DNA of 35,604 nucleotides from JACVRM01 sp046262315 (lineage in GTDB: Bacteria; Actinomycetota; Thermoleophilia; Gaiellales; Gaiellaceae). Each line of letters starts with the position of its first letter. Position 1 is the first letter of the stretch. Position numbers and translations under genes: made by a program. The stretch covers positions 1-35,604 of the forward strand of contig JBHEMZ010000081.1 of the NCBI GenBank assembly GCA_046262315.1, given 5' to 3'. This document shows, piece after piece, positions 6,749 through 14,205 of the stretch. Below the pieces are notes generated by a model, which searched no databases, had not been told where the DNA came from, and worked only from the letters and a program-made list of their open reading frames with translations.

Positions 6749-7947
6749 CCGGCGAAGCGATGATCAGGCTCGAGAGCCTGACCAAGCGTTTCCCGGGGCA
6801 GAAGCAGAATGCGGTCGACGAGCTGACGTTGGACATTCCCGACGGGGAGATCGTGATCCTGGTCGGGCCGTCGGGAAGCGGCAAGACCACCACGCTCCGG
6901 ATGATCAACCGCCTGATCGAGCCGACGTCGGGGCGGATCTTCCTCGAAGGTGAGGACGTCACGTCGGTGAACGCGGACAAGCTGAGGCGGCGCATGGGCT
7001 ACGTCATCCAGCAGATCGGGCTCTTCCCGCACGCGACGATCGCGGCCAACATCGCCACCGTCCCGCGCATGTTGCGCTGGAACAGGAAGCGCGTCGCAGC
7101 TCGAGTCGACGAGCTGCTCGAGATGGTCGGCATGGATCCGTCCCTCTACTCGAAGCGGTACCCGAAAGAGCTTTCCGGCGGGCAGCGTCAGCGGGTCGGG
7201 GTGGCGCGAGCGATGGCGGCGGATCCGCCCGTCATCTTGATGGACGAGCCGTTCAGCGCGATCGACCCAATCACGCGCGGACGGCTCCAGAACGAATTCC
7301 TCCAGCTCCAAACCCAGATCCGTAAGACGATCGTGTTCGTCACGCACGACATCGACGAGGCGATCAAGATGGGCGACCGGATCGCAATCCTCGACGACCG
7401 GTCACACGTCGCCCAGTACGACACACCCGCGACCATCTTGACTGCGCCGGCGAACCGCTTCGTCGAAGACTTCATCGGAGCCGGGGCATCTCTCAAGCGG
7501 CTCAACCTGACGCAGCTCCGCGACGTAGAGCTCATCCACTGGCCGGCGGCCGACCTCTCGGCAGACCGCGAGTCGGTGCGCGCCGCCTTGCTCGGTTCGG
7601 ACAAGGGCTCTGTGCTGCTGCTCGACGACCAGCGCCGCCCGCAGCGCTGGATCAACACGATGGACCTGGAGCATGTCGACACGCCGCTCGCGGAGACCGG
7701 CCTCCCCGCGACGCCGGCGATCGACGAGCAGGCGACGCTGTACGACGCCCTCAACGAGATGCTGACCTCACTGCAGGGTGCGGCCGCAGTCGTAGACGCC
7801 GAGGGCGTCTACCAAGGCGTGATCGACATCGAGACGATCGCCGCGGCGATCAGGGCGATGCGAACCGAGGCCCGGCAGCGCTACCGGGGCGAGGACGCGG
7901 ACGCCCCGGCGACCGATCCGTCCGAGGCCGCGTCGGTGGGCTCCTAG
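6745..7947 (+). CDS. Quaternary-amine ABC transporter ATPase with C-terminal CBS-like region
   Basis: ATP-hydrolysing subunit of 400 residues that powers import. Walker A GPSGSGKT is at 41-48, the Q-loop at VIQQIGLFPH (88-96), the signature LSGGQRQ at 143-149, Walker B VILMDEPF at 163-170, and the H-loop in FVTHDIDEA. From about residue 280 a CBS-domain-like regulatory segment follows (AAVVDAEGVYQGVIDIETI), as in OpuA/OpuC ATPases where it senses ionic strength or nucleotides. A polar tail ends the protein. The MINRLIEPTSGRI and IDPITRGRLQ phrases are typical of the ProV/OpuAA/OpuCA branch. Translationally coupled on both sides. Confidence 0.95.
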   Translation: MTGEAMIRLESLTKRFPGQKQNAVDELTLDIPDGEIVILVGPSGSGKTTTLRMINRLIEPTSGRIFLEGEDVTSVNADKLRRRMGYVIQQIGLFPHATIAANIATVPRMLRWNRKRVAARVDELLEMVGMDPSLYSKRYPKELSGGQRQRVGVARAMAADPPVILMDEPFSAIDPITRGRLQNEFLQLQTQIRKTIVFVTHDIDEAIKMGDRIAILDDRSHVAQYDTPATILTAPANRFVEDFIGAGASLKRLNLTQLRDVELIHWPAADLSADRESVRAALLGSDKGSVLLLDDQRRPQRWINTMDLEHVDTPLAETGLPATPAIDEQATLYDALNEMLTSLQGAAAVVDAEGVYQGVIDIETIAAAIRAMRTEARQRYRGEDADAPATDPSEAASVGS

Positions 7948-8777
7948 TGCCCGAGGTCGTTCGGACCCCCGTCGTGCCGGATGCGGGAGGCGCCGCGGCC
8001 GCAGGAGTTCTGCCGCCGAGTGCCGTCGAGGCGCAGTTGAAGGCCAGGGCCGGTCTGCCGAGAGGCCTGAGATATCTGGCCATGCCGGCCTTCCTCTCGC
8101 TCGTCTGCCTCGCGCTCTACCTGTACGTCAGCCGCAGAGAGCTCGACTCGATCGAGCAACGCACCCTGAACGCGGACTACCTGAGGGAGCGGCTCATCGA
8201 GCACATCAACCTCGCCGCCGTCTCGACCGTGGTCGTGCTCATGCTCGCGGTGCCGCTCGGCATTCTTGTCACGCGCCCGATCACCCGGTTTTTGACGCCG
8301 CTCGTGCTCGCCGTTGCCAACATCGGGCAGGCGATTCCCTCGGTCGGACTCCTCGTTCTCTTCACGCTCACGATCGGGATCGGATTCAGGCCGGCCGTGT
8401 ATGCGCTGGTCGCGTACTCCGCCCTGCCGATCCTGCGAAACACGATGGTCGGGCTTCAGCAGGTCGACCGGTCGCTCATCGAAGCCGCGCGCGGGATGGG
8501 GATGACGAAGTTGCAGGTGCTGGTGCGGATCGAGCTTCCACTCGCCGTGCCCGTCATTCTTGCCGGCGCGAGAACGGCGCTGATCCTCAACGTGGGGGTG
8601 GCCGTGCTCGGCGCGTTCACCAATGCCGGCACGCTCGGGGATCTCATCATCAACGGTCTCGCGCTGGATCGCGATCCCGTCCTCATCACCGGCGCGGTCT
8701 TGACCGGGGTGCTCGCGCTGACCATCGACTGGCTCGCGAGCATCGCCGAGGACGTTCTGACACCAAGGGGGCTCTAG
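7947..8777 (+). CDS. Second OpuC-type ABC transporter permease
   Basis: Permease of 276 residues. After a polar N-terminus of about 45 residues come roughly six hydrophobic helices. The signature region is SLIEAARGMGMTKLQVLVRI followed by ELPLAVPVILAGARTALILN, with GQAIPSVGLLVLFTLTIGIG earlier. It is a paralogue of the permease at 6101 and probably forms the other half of the channel. The GTG start overlaps the ATPase stop (TAGTG), and the gene ends 2 nt before the binding-protein gene. Confidence 0.92.
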   Translation: MPEVVRTPVVPDAGGAAAAGVLPPSAVEAQLKARAGLPRGLRYLAMPAFLSLVCLALYLYVSRRELDSIEQRTLNADYLRERLIEHINLAAVSTVVVLMLAVPLGILVTRPITRFLTPLVLAVANIGQAIPSVGLLVLFTLTIGIGFRPAVYALVAYSALPILRNTMVGLQQVDRSLIEAARGMGMTKLQVLVRIELPLAVPVILAGARTALILNVGVAVLGAFTNAGTLGDLIINGLALDRDPVLITGAVLTGVLALTIDWLASIAEDVLTPRGL

Positions 8778-8779
8778 CC

Positions 8780-10045
8780 ATGCAAAAGCTCGCAGGCATT
8801 CGGTACCGACCTACAAAAGGGGGTTTTCGGCAGATGCGATCCATGAAGAGCAAGATCGCGGTCGTGGTTGGACTCGCCGCCACGGTCGTGGTGGTCGGTA
8901 GTACCGTCGGGGCGGCCAGCACCGCTGCGAAGTGCACGATCAAGGGCACCGCGAAGGCGAACGTCCTCAAGGGCACGAAGAAGGCCGACGTCATCTGCGG
9001 TCTCGGGGGGAACGACAAGCTCACCGGGCTCGGAGGCAAGGACACGCTGCGCGGCGGCGCCGGCAACGACAGCCTGAACGGCGGGCCGGGCACCGACACC
9101 CTGGACGGCGGAGCCGGCAAGGATTCTGCACTCGCCGACCCCGAGGACAGGGTCCTCCGGGTCGAGACGGTCAAGTACACCCGTCCCGTTCTCTCGCAGT
9201 TCAACTTCAGCGGCGCGTCGTTCACGATCGGCTCCAAGAAGTTCACGGAGCAAGTCATCCTCGGGCAGATCGCCAAGAAGGCGCTCGAGTCCACCGGGGC
9301 CAAGATCAAGGACCAGACGAACCTGGGCGGGACCTCTGTCGTCCGGGCGGCTCTGCTCTCCGGCGACGTCGACATGTATTGGGAGTACACCGGCACGGGC
9401 TGGGTCGTCCATCTCAAGCACACCGATCCGATCCCGAACAGCCAGAAACAGTGGGCCGCGGTCAAGCAGGAGGACCGCGGGAACGGCGTGGTCTGGCTGG
9501 CACCGGCCCCGTTCGACAACACCTATGCCTTCGCGGTACGCAAGGAGGCAGCTTCGAAGTTCGGCGTCGCGAAGATCTCCGACTTCGCGAAGCTGATCCG
9601 GACGAGGCCCAAGGACGCGACCCTCTGCGTCGCCACCGAGTTCTCCACGCGCAACGACGGGCTTCCGGGGGTGGAGAAGGCGTACGGGTTCAAGTTCCCC
9701 TCGGGCAACATCGTCAAGGTCGACGAGGGCCTGATCTACAAGCTGACCGACGAAGGCAAGCAGTGCAATTTCGGCGAGGTCTTCGCGACGGACGGCCGCA
9801 TCGAGGGACTGGGCCTGACAGTCATCAAGGACGACAAGCAGTTCTTCCCGATCTACAACCCCTCGCTCAACGTTCGCGCAAGCGTCTTCGAGAAGTACCC
9901 GCGTCTGGCGAGGATGTTCGAGCTGATCTCGCTGCAGCTGACGAACAGCCGCATGCAGAAGATGAACGCGGACGTCGACGTGCGGGGCAAGTTCCCCGAA
10001 GAGGTCGCGGAGGCGTTCCTGAAGCAGAACGGCTTCATCAAGTAG
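8780..10045 (+). CDS. Quaternary-amine-binding protein with N-terminal RTX calcium-binding repeats
   Basis: Secreted ABC solute-binding protein of 421 residues. A signal peptide (SKIAVVVGLAATVVVVGSTV, about 24-43) is followed by a block of RTX-type nonapeptides at residues 52-115 (VICGLGGNDKLTGLGGKDTL, then GGAGND, GGPGTD and GGAGKD units), which bind Ca2+ in known RTX proteins. Residues 146-421 are the OpuAC domain: TIGSKKFTEQVILGQIAKKA, NLGGTSVVRAALLSGDVDMY and WEYTGTGW, hallmarks of osmoprotectant/choline/betaine binders. There is no lipobox cysteine, so the RTX block may replace a lipid anchor. ATG 8834 is an alternative start with its own AGGGGG and gives a shorter signal peptide. The binding domain is complete. 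Ligand is inferred from context. Confidence 0.93.
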   Translation: MQKLAGIRYRPTKGGFRQMRSMKSKIAVVVGLAATVVVVGSTVGAASTAAKCTIKGTAKANVLKGTKKADVICGLGGNDKLTGLGGKDTLRGGAGNDSLNGGPGTDTLDGGAGKDSALADPEDRVLRVETVKYTRPVLSQFNFSGASFTIGSKKFTEQVILGQIAKKALESTGAKIKDQTNLGGTSVVRAALLSGDVDMYWEYTGTGWVVHLKHTDPIPNSQKQWAAVKQEDRGNGVVWLAPAPFDNTYAFAVRKEAASKFGVAKISDFAKLIRTRPKDATLCVATEFSTRNDGLPGVEKAYGFKFPSGNIVKVDEGLIYKLTDEGKQCNFGEVFATDGRIEGLGLTVIKDDKQFFPIYNPSLNVRASVFEKYPRLARMFELISLQLTNSRMQKMNADVDVRGKFPEEVAEAFLKQNGFIK

Positions 10046-10057
10046 GAAGTGCGGTGA

Positions 10058-10095
10058 CACGACCGGCGCTCATCGCGCGATGGGCGCCGGTCGTG
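10058..10095 (+). terminator. Long hairpin after the transporter operon
   Basis: Arms 10058-10075 and 10078-10095 pair over 18 bp with one T-G wobble and a 2-nt loop (CACGACCGGCGCTCATCG and its mate). It starts 13 nt after the binding-protein stop. No T-run follows, which is common for actinobacterial terminators. It ends 15 nt before the GTG used for the next gene, so it could also attenuate or stabilise mRNA ends rather than fully stop transcription. Confidence 0.6.
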
Positions 10096-10109
10096 CAGGA
10101 TCGGCTCGC

Positions 10110-10724
10110 GTGGACATCCTCCTCGTCGTCACCGAGCACCCAGAGGTTCTGAGCGCGACCGGAAGGCAGGCGTACGAGCAAGTCCGGCAGCGTCTCGAGA
10201 CCATCGCCGGCACCGCCGTAACGAGTGAGCACTACCTCGAGGTCGAGAGCCTCGACGGCTTCGCGGCCGTCGTGCTCAGCGGCTCCTCCGCGCCGTGGGC
10301 GGCACACGACGAAGCGATGCTCGAGCGGCTTGGCCACGCGGTCCGCGCATTCGACGGGCCGATACTCGGCATCTGCGCCGGGATGCAGCTGCAAGCGATG
10401 TTCGCCGGCGGCTCGGTCGGCCGCGCTCGCAGGGAAATCGACACCGGCTTCGCGCCGATCGACGTGCTGGAGCAGACCGGCCTCCTGGCGGGGATGCCCC
10501 GCCAGATCACCGTGTATCACCGCCACACGGACGAGATCACGAATCTGCCGGACAGCTTCCGCGTCGTCGCGCGCAGCGCTCAGTGTGACGTCGAGGCAAT
10601 CGCCGACTCGGCGCGGGGCTGGTGGGGCACACAGTTCCATCCCGAGGAATTCTCACCGGAGCACTCCGACGGCGAGCGCGTCCTTCGCAACTTCTTCGAG
10701 CTGGCGGGTGTCACCGGGACCTAG
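10110..10724 (+). CDS. Class I glutamine amidotransferase-like protein
   Basis: A 204-residue stand-alone GATase1-fold hydrolase. The nucleophile elbow ILGICAGMQ places Cys89 as the catalytic thiol. His177 and Glu179 in TQFHPEEF complete the triad. Family members release ammonia from glutamine or cleave gamma-glutamyl amides. The start at GTG 10110 is preferred over ATG 10080, which lies inside the hairpin arm. Its position after the transporter suggests a role in nitrogen release from the imported amine, perhaps gamma-glutamyl cleavage, but no partner synthetase is present here. The end overlaps the convergent IclR gene by 14 bp. Specific substrate unknown. Confidence 0.8.
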   Translation: MDILLVVTEHPEVLSATGRQAYEQVRQRLETIAGTAVTSEHYLEVESLDGFAAVVLSGSSAPWAAHDEAMLERLGHAVRAFDGPILGICAGMQLQAMFAGGSVGRARREIDTGFAPIDVLEQTGLLAGMPRQITVYHRHTDEITNLPDSFRVVARSAQCDVEAIADSARGWWGTQFHPEEFSPEHSDGERVLRNFFELAGVTGT

Positions 10725-11490
10725 GCGCCTGCCAGCCAAGATCCGACGAGATCGCGGCCGCGTGCTCCTGCAACTGCTCGAGGACGCCTCGCATCGTCTT
10801 CGCCGTGAAGCGGGCCGCAGGACCTTGCACGCCCACGATCGCGACGAGCTGGCCGTAGCTGTCCCAGACCGGCGCGGCCACGGCGTTCAGGTCTTCCTCC
10901 CGCTCGCCGATTGACTGCGCCCAGCCACGCACGCACACGCGATCGAGCTCCGCCGCCAACACCGCCGGGTCGGTAATCGTCCGGGAGGTGTAGGACTCCA
11001 TCGCGCCCGGGGGCGCCTCGCCCCTTGCGAAGGCGAGCATCACCTTTCCGGTCGCAGTGGCGTGGCCGACGCTCGGCCGCCCGACCTGCGCAACGCTCTG
11101 CACCGAGGATGGGCTCTGCACGAAGTCGATCGTGACCGCATTGCGCTCCCCCGGAGCCGAGAGCGTGGCCGTCTCGTCCGTGCTGGCGACGAGCGCGCGA
11201 AGATGCGGGCGCGTAATCTCGCGCAGGTCGAGCCGCTCGAGCACGGCGTTGCCGAGCTGCACGAGGCGCAAACCGAGGCGGTAGCGTCCCGTGTCAGCCA
11301 CGTGCTCGACGAGGCCGGCGCCCGCGAGCGTCGCGAGCAGGCGAGAGACGGTGCTCGCGTTGATGCCCGTGCGGCGCGCGATCTCGTTGGTCCCGAGCTC
11401 GGCCTCGCCGTCTGCCAGAGCGTCCACCACCGCCAGCGCGCGGGTGACGGCGGCGACCTGGCGGTGCGCTGGCTGACCTGTCCGAGGCAT
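10711..11490 (-). CDS. IclR-family transcriptional regulator (divergent from FAD oxidoreductase)
   Basis: A 259-residue IclR regulator. The winged HTH is at about residues 10-75 (LGTNEIARRTGINASTVSRL, with LLATLAGAGLVEHV after it). The effector domain holds VGHATATGKVMLAF and VAIVGVQGPAARFT. ATG 11490 is chosen because the upstream codons to 11535 would run across the promoter palindrome and are not family-like. It faces the FAD oxidoreductase gene at 11541 across 50 bp that contain AATTGCC-N5-GGCAATT, the expected layout for an autoregulated divergent switch. It differs from the IclR at 5313 in its HTH and effector segments, so the island has two separate IclR sensors. Confidence 0.92.
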   Translation of the reverse strand: MPRTGQPAHRQVAAVTRALAVVDALADGEAELGTNEIARRTGINASTVSRLLATLAGAGLVEHVADTGRYRLGLRLVQLGNAVLERLDLREITRPHLRALVASTDETATLSAPGERNAVTIDFVQSPSSVQSVAQVGRPSVGHATATGKVMLAFARGEAPPGAMESYTSRTITDPAVLAAELDRVCVRGWAQSIGEREEDLNAVAAPVWDSYGQLVAIVGVQGPAARFTAKTMRGVLEQLQEHAAAISSDLGWQAPRSR

Positions 11491-11518
11491 GGTAGGCTCG
11501 GCCTCGATTTTGACATGC

Positions 11519-11537
11519 AATTGCCGCGAAGGCAATT
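11519..11537. promoter_or_regulatory. Palindromic operator between IclR and FAD oxidoreductase genes
   Basis: AATTGCC-gcgaa-GGCAATT, perfect 7-bp arms. It contains the TTGC-N7-GCAA core (11521-11535) shared with sites at 3438, 5317 and 22171. It ends 3 nt before the GTG of the oxidoreductase, so a bound regulator would block that gene directly; a transcript starting here would be nearly leaderless. Confidence 0.65.
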
Positions 11538-11540
11538 AAC

Positions 11541-12863
11541 GTGACCCTGCCGGACTCATCGCCATACGTCGTCGTCGGAGGGGGCGTACATGGGCTCTCG
11601 AGCGCCTACCATCTTGCGCTCGAGCTCCAGCGGAAAGGCGCGGGCTCCGGGCGGGACGTAATCGTCTTGGAGAAGAGCCTCATCGGCGCCGGCGCCTCCG
11701 GGATCGCCTGCGGAGTCGTCCGCAACTTCTACTTCTCGCCCGCGATGGCCGAAGTGATTCGCGTGTCGGTCGAGCTGTTCGAGTCCGATCCTGCGGGCTT
11801 CGGCTACCACCCCGTCGGCTACATCGCGGCGGTGCCCGAGGTGCAGGCCGAGGACTGCGTCGCGATCCAGCGGCGGCAGGCGGAGATCGGCTACCGCTCC
11901 GACGTCGTCCTCGGCGAGGAACGCTGCCGGCAGCACATGGAGGCGATCTTCCCCGACTGGAACGGCGACGGGATCGAGGCCGTGCTCCACGAGCGGCAGG
12001 GCGGCTGGGCTGCGACGAGGCAGACGGTGCAGAACCTCGCGCGACTTGCGCGAGCCGAGGGAGTGCGGATCTTCGAGGGCGTCGAGGTGACGGGGATCGA
12101 TCTGCACGACGGTTCCGTGCACACGGTGGAGACGAGCGCCGGGACGATCGAGACCGATCTGCTCGTCGCCGGGCCGGGGCCGTGGGCGGGCCAGCTCTGG
12201 CGGATGCTCGACCTGCCGCCGGACGTGAACGTTCAAGCAGGCGGCGGCTCCATGGCGAAGCCCATCGTCACGTACTGGAAGCTGCAAGAGGGCGACTACT
12301 GGCTCGACGACGTCGAGCTGACCGATGCGAACGGCAACGAGCCGCCGGTCATTCACCTCGACCACATCGTCCCCTTGCGATCCGACCGCGACGGGCGCGT
12401 CCTCGAAGACGGCCCGTGGGGGATCTACTACAAGATCGGGCGGCGCGGCTTCGGCGTCCAGGGCGGCGGCGTTCCGATCCACCTCGGCCCGGACGTCGAG
12501 CTCGAGCCGTACGGGCACGAAAACCCCGCGCACGTCGTCGGCGACGAGTTCGCGGACTACTTCACGTCAGGCCTCGCGTGGGCGCACGAGCGCTTCCGCG
12601 GCAAGGGCCGCGAATGGCACCTCGACTCGCACGGTGGGATCGGCGCGTTCACCCCGGACAACTATCCGATCGTCGACTTCGTGCGCCCGAACGCGTACGT
12701 GATCATGGACTCGAACCACGGCTTCAAGATGATCGGGATGGGCAAGCTCGCCGCGCGGGACATCCTCGGCCGCGACGAGGCGCGGCTCGAGCCGTTCCGC
12801 CTCGCGCGCTACGAGGCCGGCATCACGCACGCCGTCTCGAACTCGCCCTATCCGTGGAACTGA
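11541..12863 (+). CDS. FAD-dependent oxidoreductase, DAO / sarcosine-dimethylglycine oxidase-like
   Basis: Flavoprotein of 440 residues in the D-amino-acid-oxidase fold. The dinucleotide motif VVVGGGVHGLSSAYHL (GGGVHG at 13-18) is followed by VIVLEKSLIGAGASG and a C-terminal FAD-contact stretch SNHGFKMIGMGKLAARDIL. No GcvT or THF-binding domain is attached. Such enzymes oxidise C-N bonds of N-methyl amino acids or related imino/amino acids. In this island it may demethylate dimethylglycine, the product of the betaine methyltransferase, which otherwise has no obvious enzyme here. This is inference, and other secondary amines are possible. It is the first gene of a three-gene operon behind an IclR-type palindrome, and the next start overlaps its stop. 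Confidence 0.85.
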   Translation: MTLPDSSPYVVVGGGVHGLSSAYHLALELQRKGAGSGRDVIVLEKSLIGAGASGIACGVVRNFYFSPAMAEVIRVSVELFESDPAGFGYHPVGYIAAVPEVQAEDCVAIQRRQAEIGYRSDVVLGEERCRQHMEAIFPDWNGDGIEAVLHERQGGWAATRQTVQNLARLARAEGVRIFEGVEVTGIDLHDGSVHTVETSAGTIETDLLVAGPGPWAGQLWRMLDLPPDVNVQAGGGSMAKPIVTYWKLQEGDYWLDDVELTDANGNEPPVIHLDHIVPLRSDRDGRVLEDGPWGIYYKIGRRGFGVQGGGVPIHLGPDVELEPYGHENPAHVVGDEFADYFTSGLAWAHERFRGKGREWHLDSHGGIGAFTPDNYPIVDFVRPNAYVIMDSNHGFKMIGMGKLAARDILGRDEARLEPFRLARYEAGITHAVSNSPYPWN

Positions 12864-13789
12864 CCGGCCCGAACCGCGACTTCGTCGGCTACGGCCGCCG
12901 TGCGCCGAAGGCGGTCTGGCCGGAAGGCGCGCAGGTCGCGATCAACCTCGTGCTCGTCTACGAAGAGGGCGCGGAGTACTCGATCCCGGACGGCGGCGGC
13001 AGGAACGACGCCTGGGGCGAGACGTCGGCGGAGGTCGATGTGCGGGTCCGCGACCTCGGCACCGAGACCCATTACGAGTACGGCAGCCGTGCCGGCATCT
13101 GGCGCCTCGCCCACCTGTTCGACCGTGCGGGCATCCCCGTCACGGTCTCGGCCTGCGCGGCGGCGCTCGAGCGGAACCCGGACGTTGCGGGGTGGATGGT
13201 CGAGCGGGAGCACGACGTCCTGGGCCACGGCTTGCGGTGGACGGAGCCGTGGACGCAGACGCGCGACGAGGAACGCGCGCACCTCCACCGCGCGATCGAC
13301 CGGTTTGGCGAGCTGCTCGGCGAGCGGCCGCTCGGCTGGAACGCCCGCACGTTCCCGAGCGTCTACACGCGCGAGCCGGTCGTCGAGGAGGGCGGCTTCG
13401 TCTACTACTCGGATCCCTGCAACGACGACCTGCCTTACTTTGCGGATGTCGCCGGCACGCCGCTGCTCGTCGTTCCATATTCGAAGGTGCTGAACGACGC
13501 GCGGTATTTGACGGCGCCAGGCTTCTCGAGCCCGCAGGACTTCGTCGACAACTGCCGGTTCGCGCTGGACTATCTGCTCGAGGAGGCGGACGAGCGGGGC
13601 GGCAGGATGATGACGGTCTGCGTCCACGCCCGCTGGAGCGGTCAGCCGAGCCGCGCCGCGGCCGTGCGCGACTTCATCGCGCACGCCGCCGCGCAGCCCG
13701 CGGCGATCTTCATGCGGCGGATCGACATCGCACGGTGGTGGCTCGCCCACCACGACGAATTCGATCGCCCTGGGCTGCCAACGCAATGA
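12854..13789 (+). CDS. Polysaccharide-deacetylase-fold hydrolase, PuuE (allantoinase)-like
   Basis: A 311-residue NodB/PuuE-type metal hydrolase. The N-terminus RDFVGYGRRAPKAVWPEGAQ with INLVLVYEEGAEYSI is the PuuE opening. HYEYGSRAGIWRLAHLFDRA, the VLGHGLRWTEPW segment (counterpart of the catalytic SHGYRW) and LDYLLEEADE to RRIDIARWW complete the family layout. PuuE enzymes open the allantoin ring, and relatives hydrolyse other cyclic or N-acyl ureas. The GTG start at 12854 overlaps the oxidoreductase stop by 10 bp, and its stop overlaps the next start (ATGA). The pairing with an N-methyl oxidoreductase hints at a cyclic ureide or N-formyl substrate rather than purine catabolism, since no other purine gene is present. 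Confidence 0.85.
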   Translation: MELTGPNRDFVGYGRRAPKAVWPEGAQVAINLVLVYEEGAEYSIPDGGGRNDAWGETSAEVDVRVRDLGTETHYEYGSRAGIWRLAHLFDRAGIPVTVSACAAALERNPDVAGWMVEREHDVLGHGLRWTEPWTQTRDEERAHLHRAIDRFGELLGERPLGWNARTFPSVYTREPVVEEGGFVYYSDPCNDDLPYFADVAGTPLLVVPYSKVLNDARYLTAPGFSSPQDFVDNCRFALDYLLEEADERGGRMMTVCVHARWSGQPSRAAAVRDFIAHAAAQPAAIFMRRIDIARWWLAHHDEFDRPGLPTQ

Positions 13790-14205
13790 CGCGCCGTCGG
13801 CGTGCGACGGCTGGGGAATCCGTCCTGGACCCGCGCGGCTCGGGCGGCTGTCTCTGCGGCGCCGTGCGGTACCGCGTCGTTGGCCCGATGCGCGACGTCG
13901 TCTTCTGCCACTGCGCGCGCTGCCGCCGGACGCACGGCCACTTCGCCGCCTACACGCAATGCGCGCGCGACGACCTCGAGCTCGTGGAGGAGCGCGGACT
14001 GCGCTGGTACGAGAGCGATGAGCGCCGGCGCGGCTTCTGCGCCGAGTGCGGAGCGAGCGTCTTCTGGGAGCGCGAAGGCGGCGACTCGGTCAGCATCGCC
14101 GCGGGCACGCTCGACGAGCCGACGGGCCTGCGCCCGAGCCGTCACATCTTCACGGCCGACGCGGGCGACTACTACGAGATCGCAGACGCGCTCGAGCGGC
14201 GTTAG
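13786..14205 (+). CDS. GFA-family (formaldehyde-activating-like) zinc protein
   Basis: A 139-residue member of the glutathione-dependent formaldehyde-activating enzyme (GFA/CENP-V) family. All seven zinc cysteines are present: Cys22 and Cys24 (GGCLCGAVRY), Cys41, Cys43 and Cys46 (CHCARC), Cys85 and Cys88 (FCAECGASVFW). The founding member Gfa speeds the condensation of formaldehyde with glutathione; most homologues are uncharacterised. As last gene of the operon with an amine oxidoreductase, a formaldehyde-handling role is plausible. Actinobacteria generally use mycothiol rather than glutathione, so the cofactor would differ. The 3' end overlaps the convergent MmgE/PrpD gene by 56 bp. Confidence 0.88.
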   Translation: MTRRRRATAGESVLDPRGSGGCLCGAVRYRVVGPMRDVVFCHCARCRRTHGHFAAYTQCARDDLELVEERGLRWYESDERRRGFCAECGASVFWEREGGDSVSIAAGTLDEPTGLRPSRHIFTADAGDYYEIADALERR

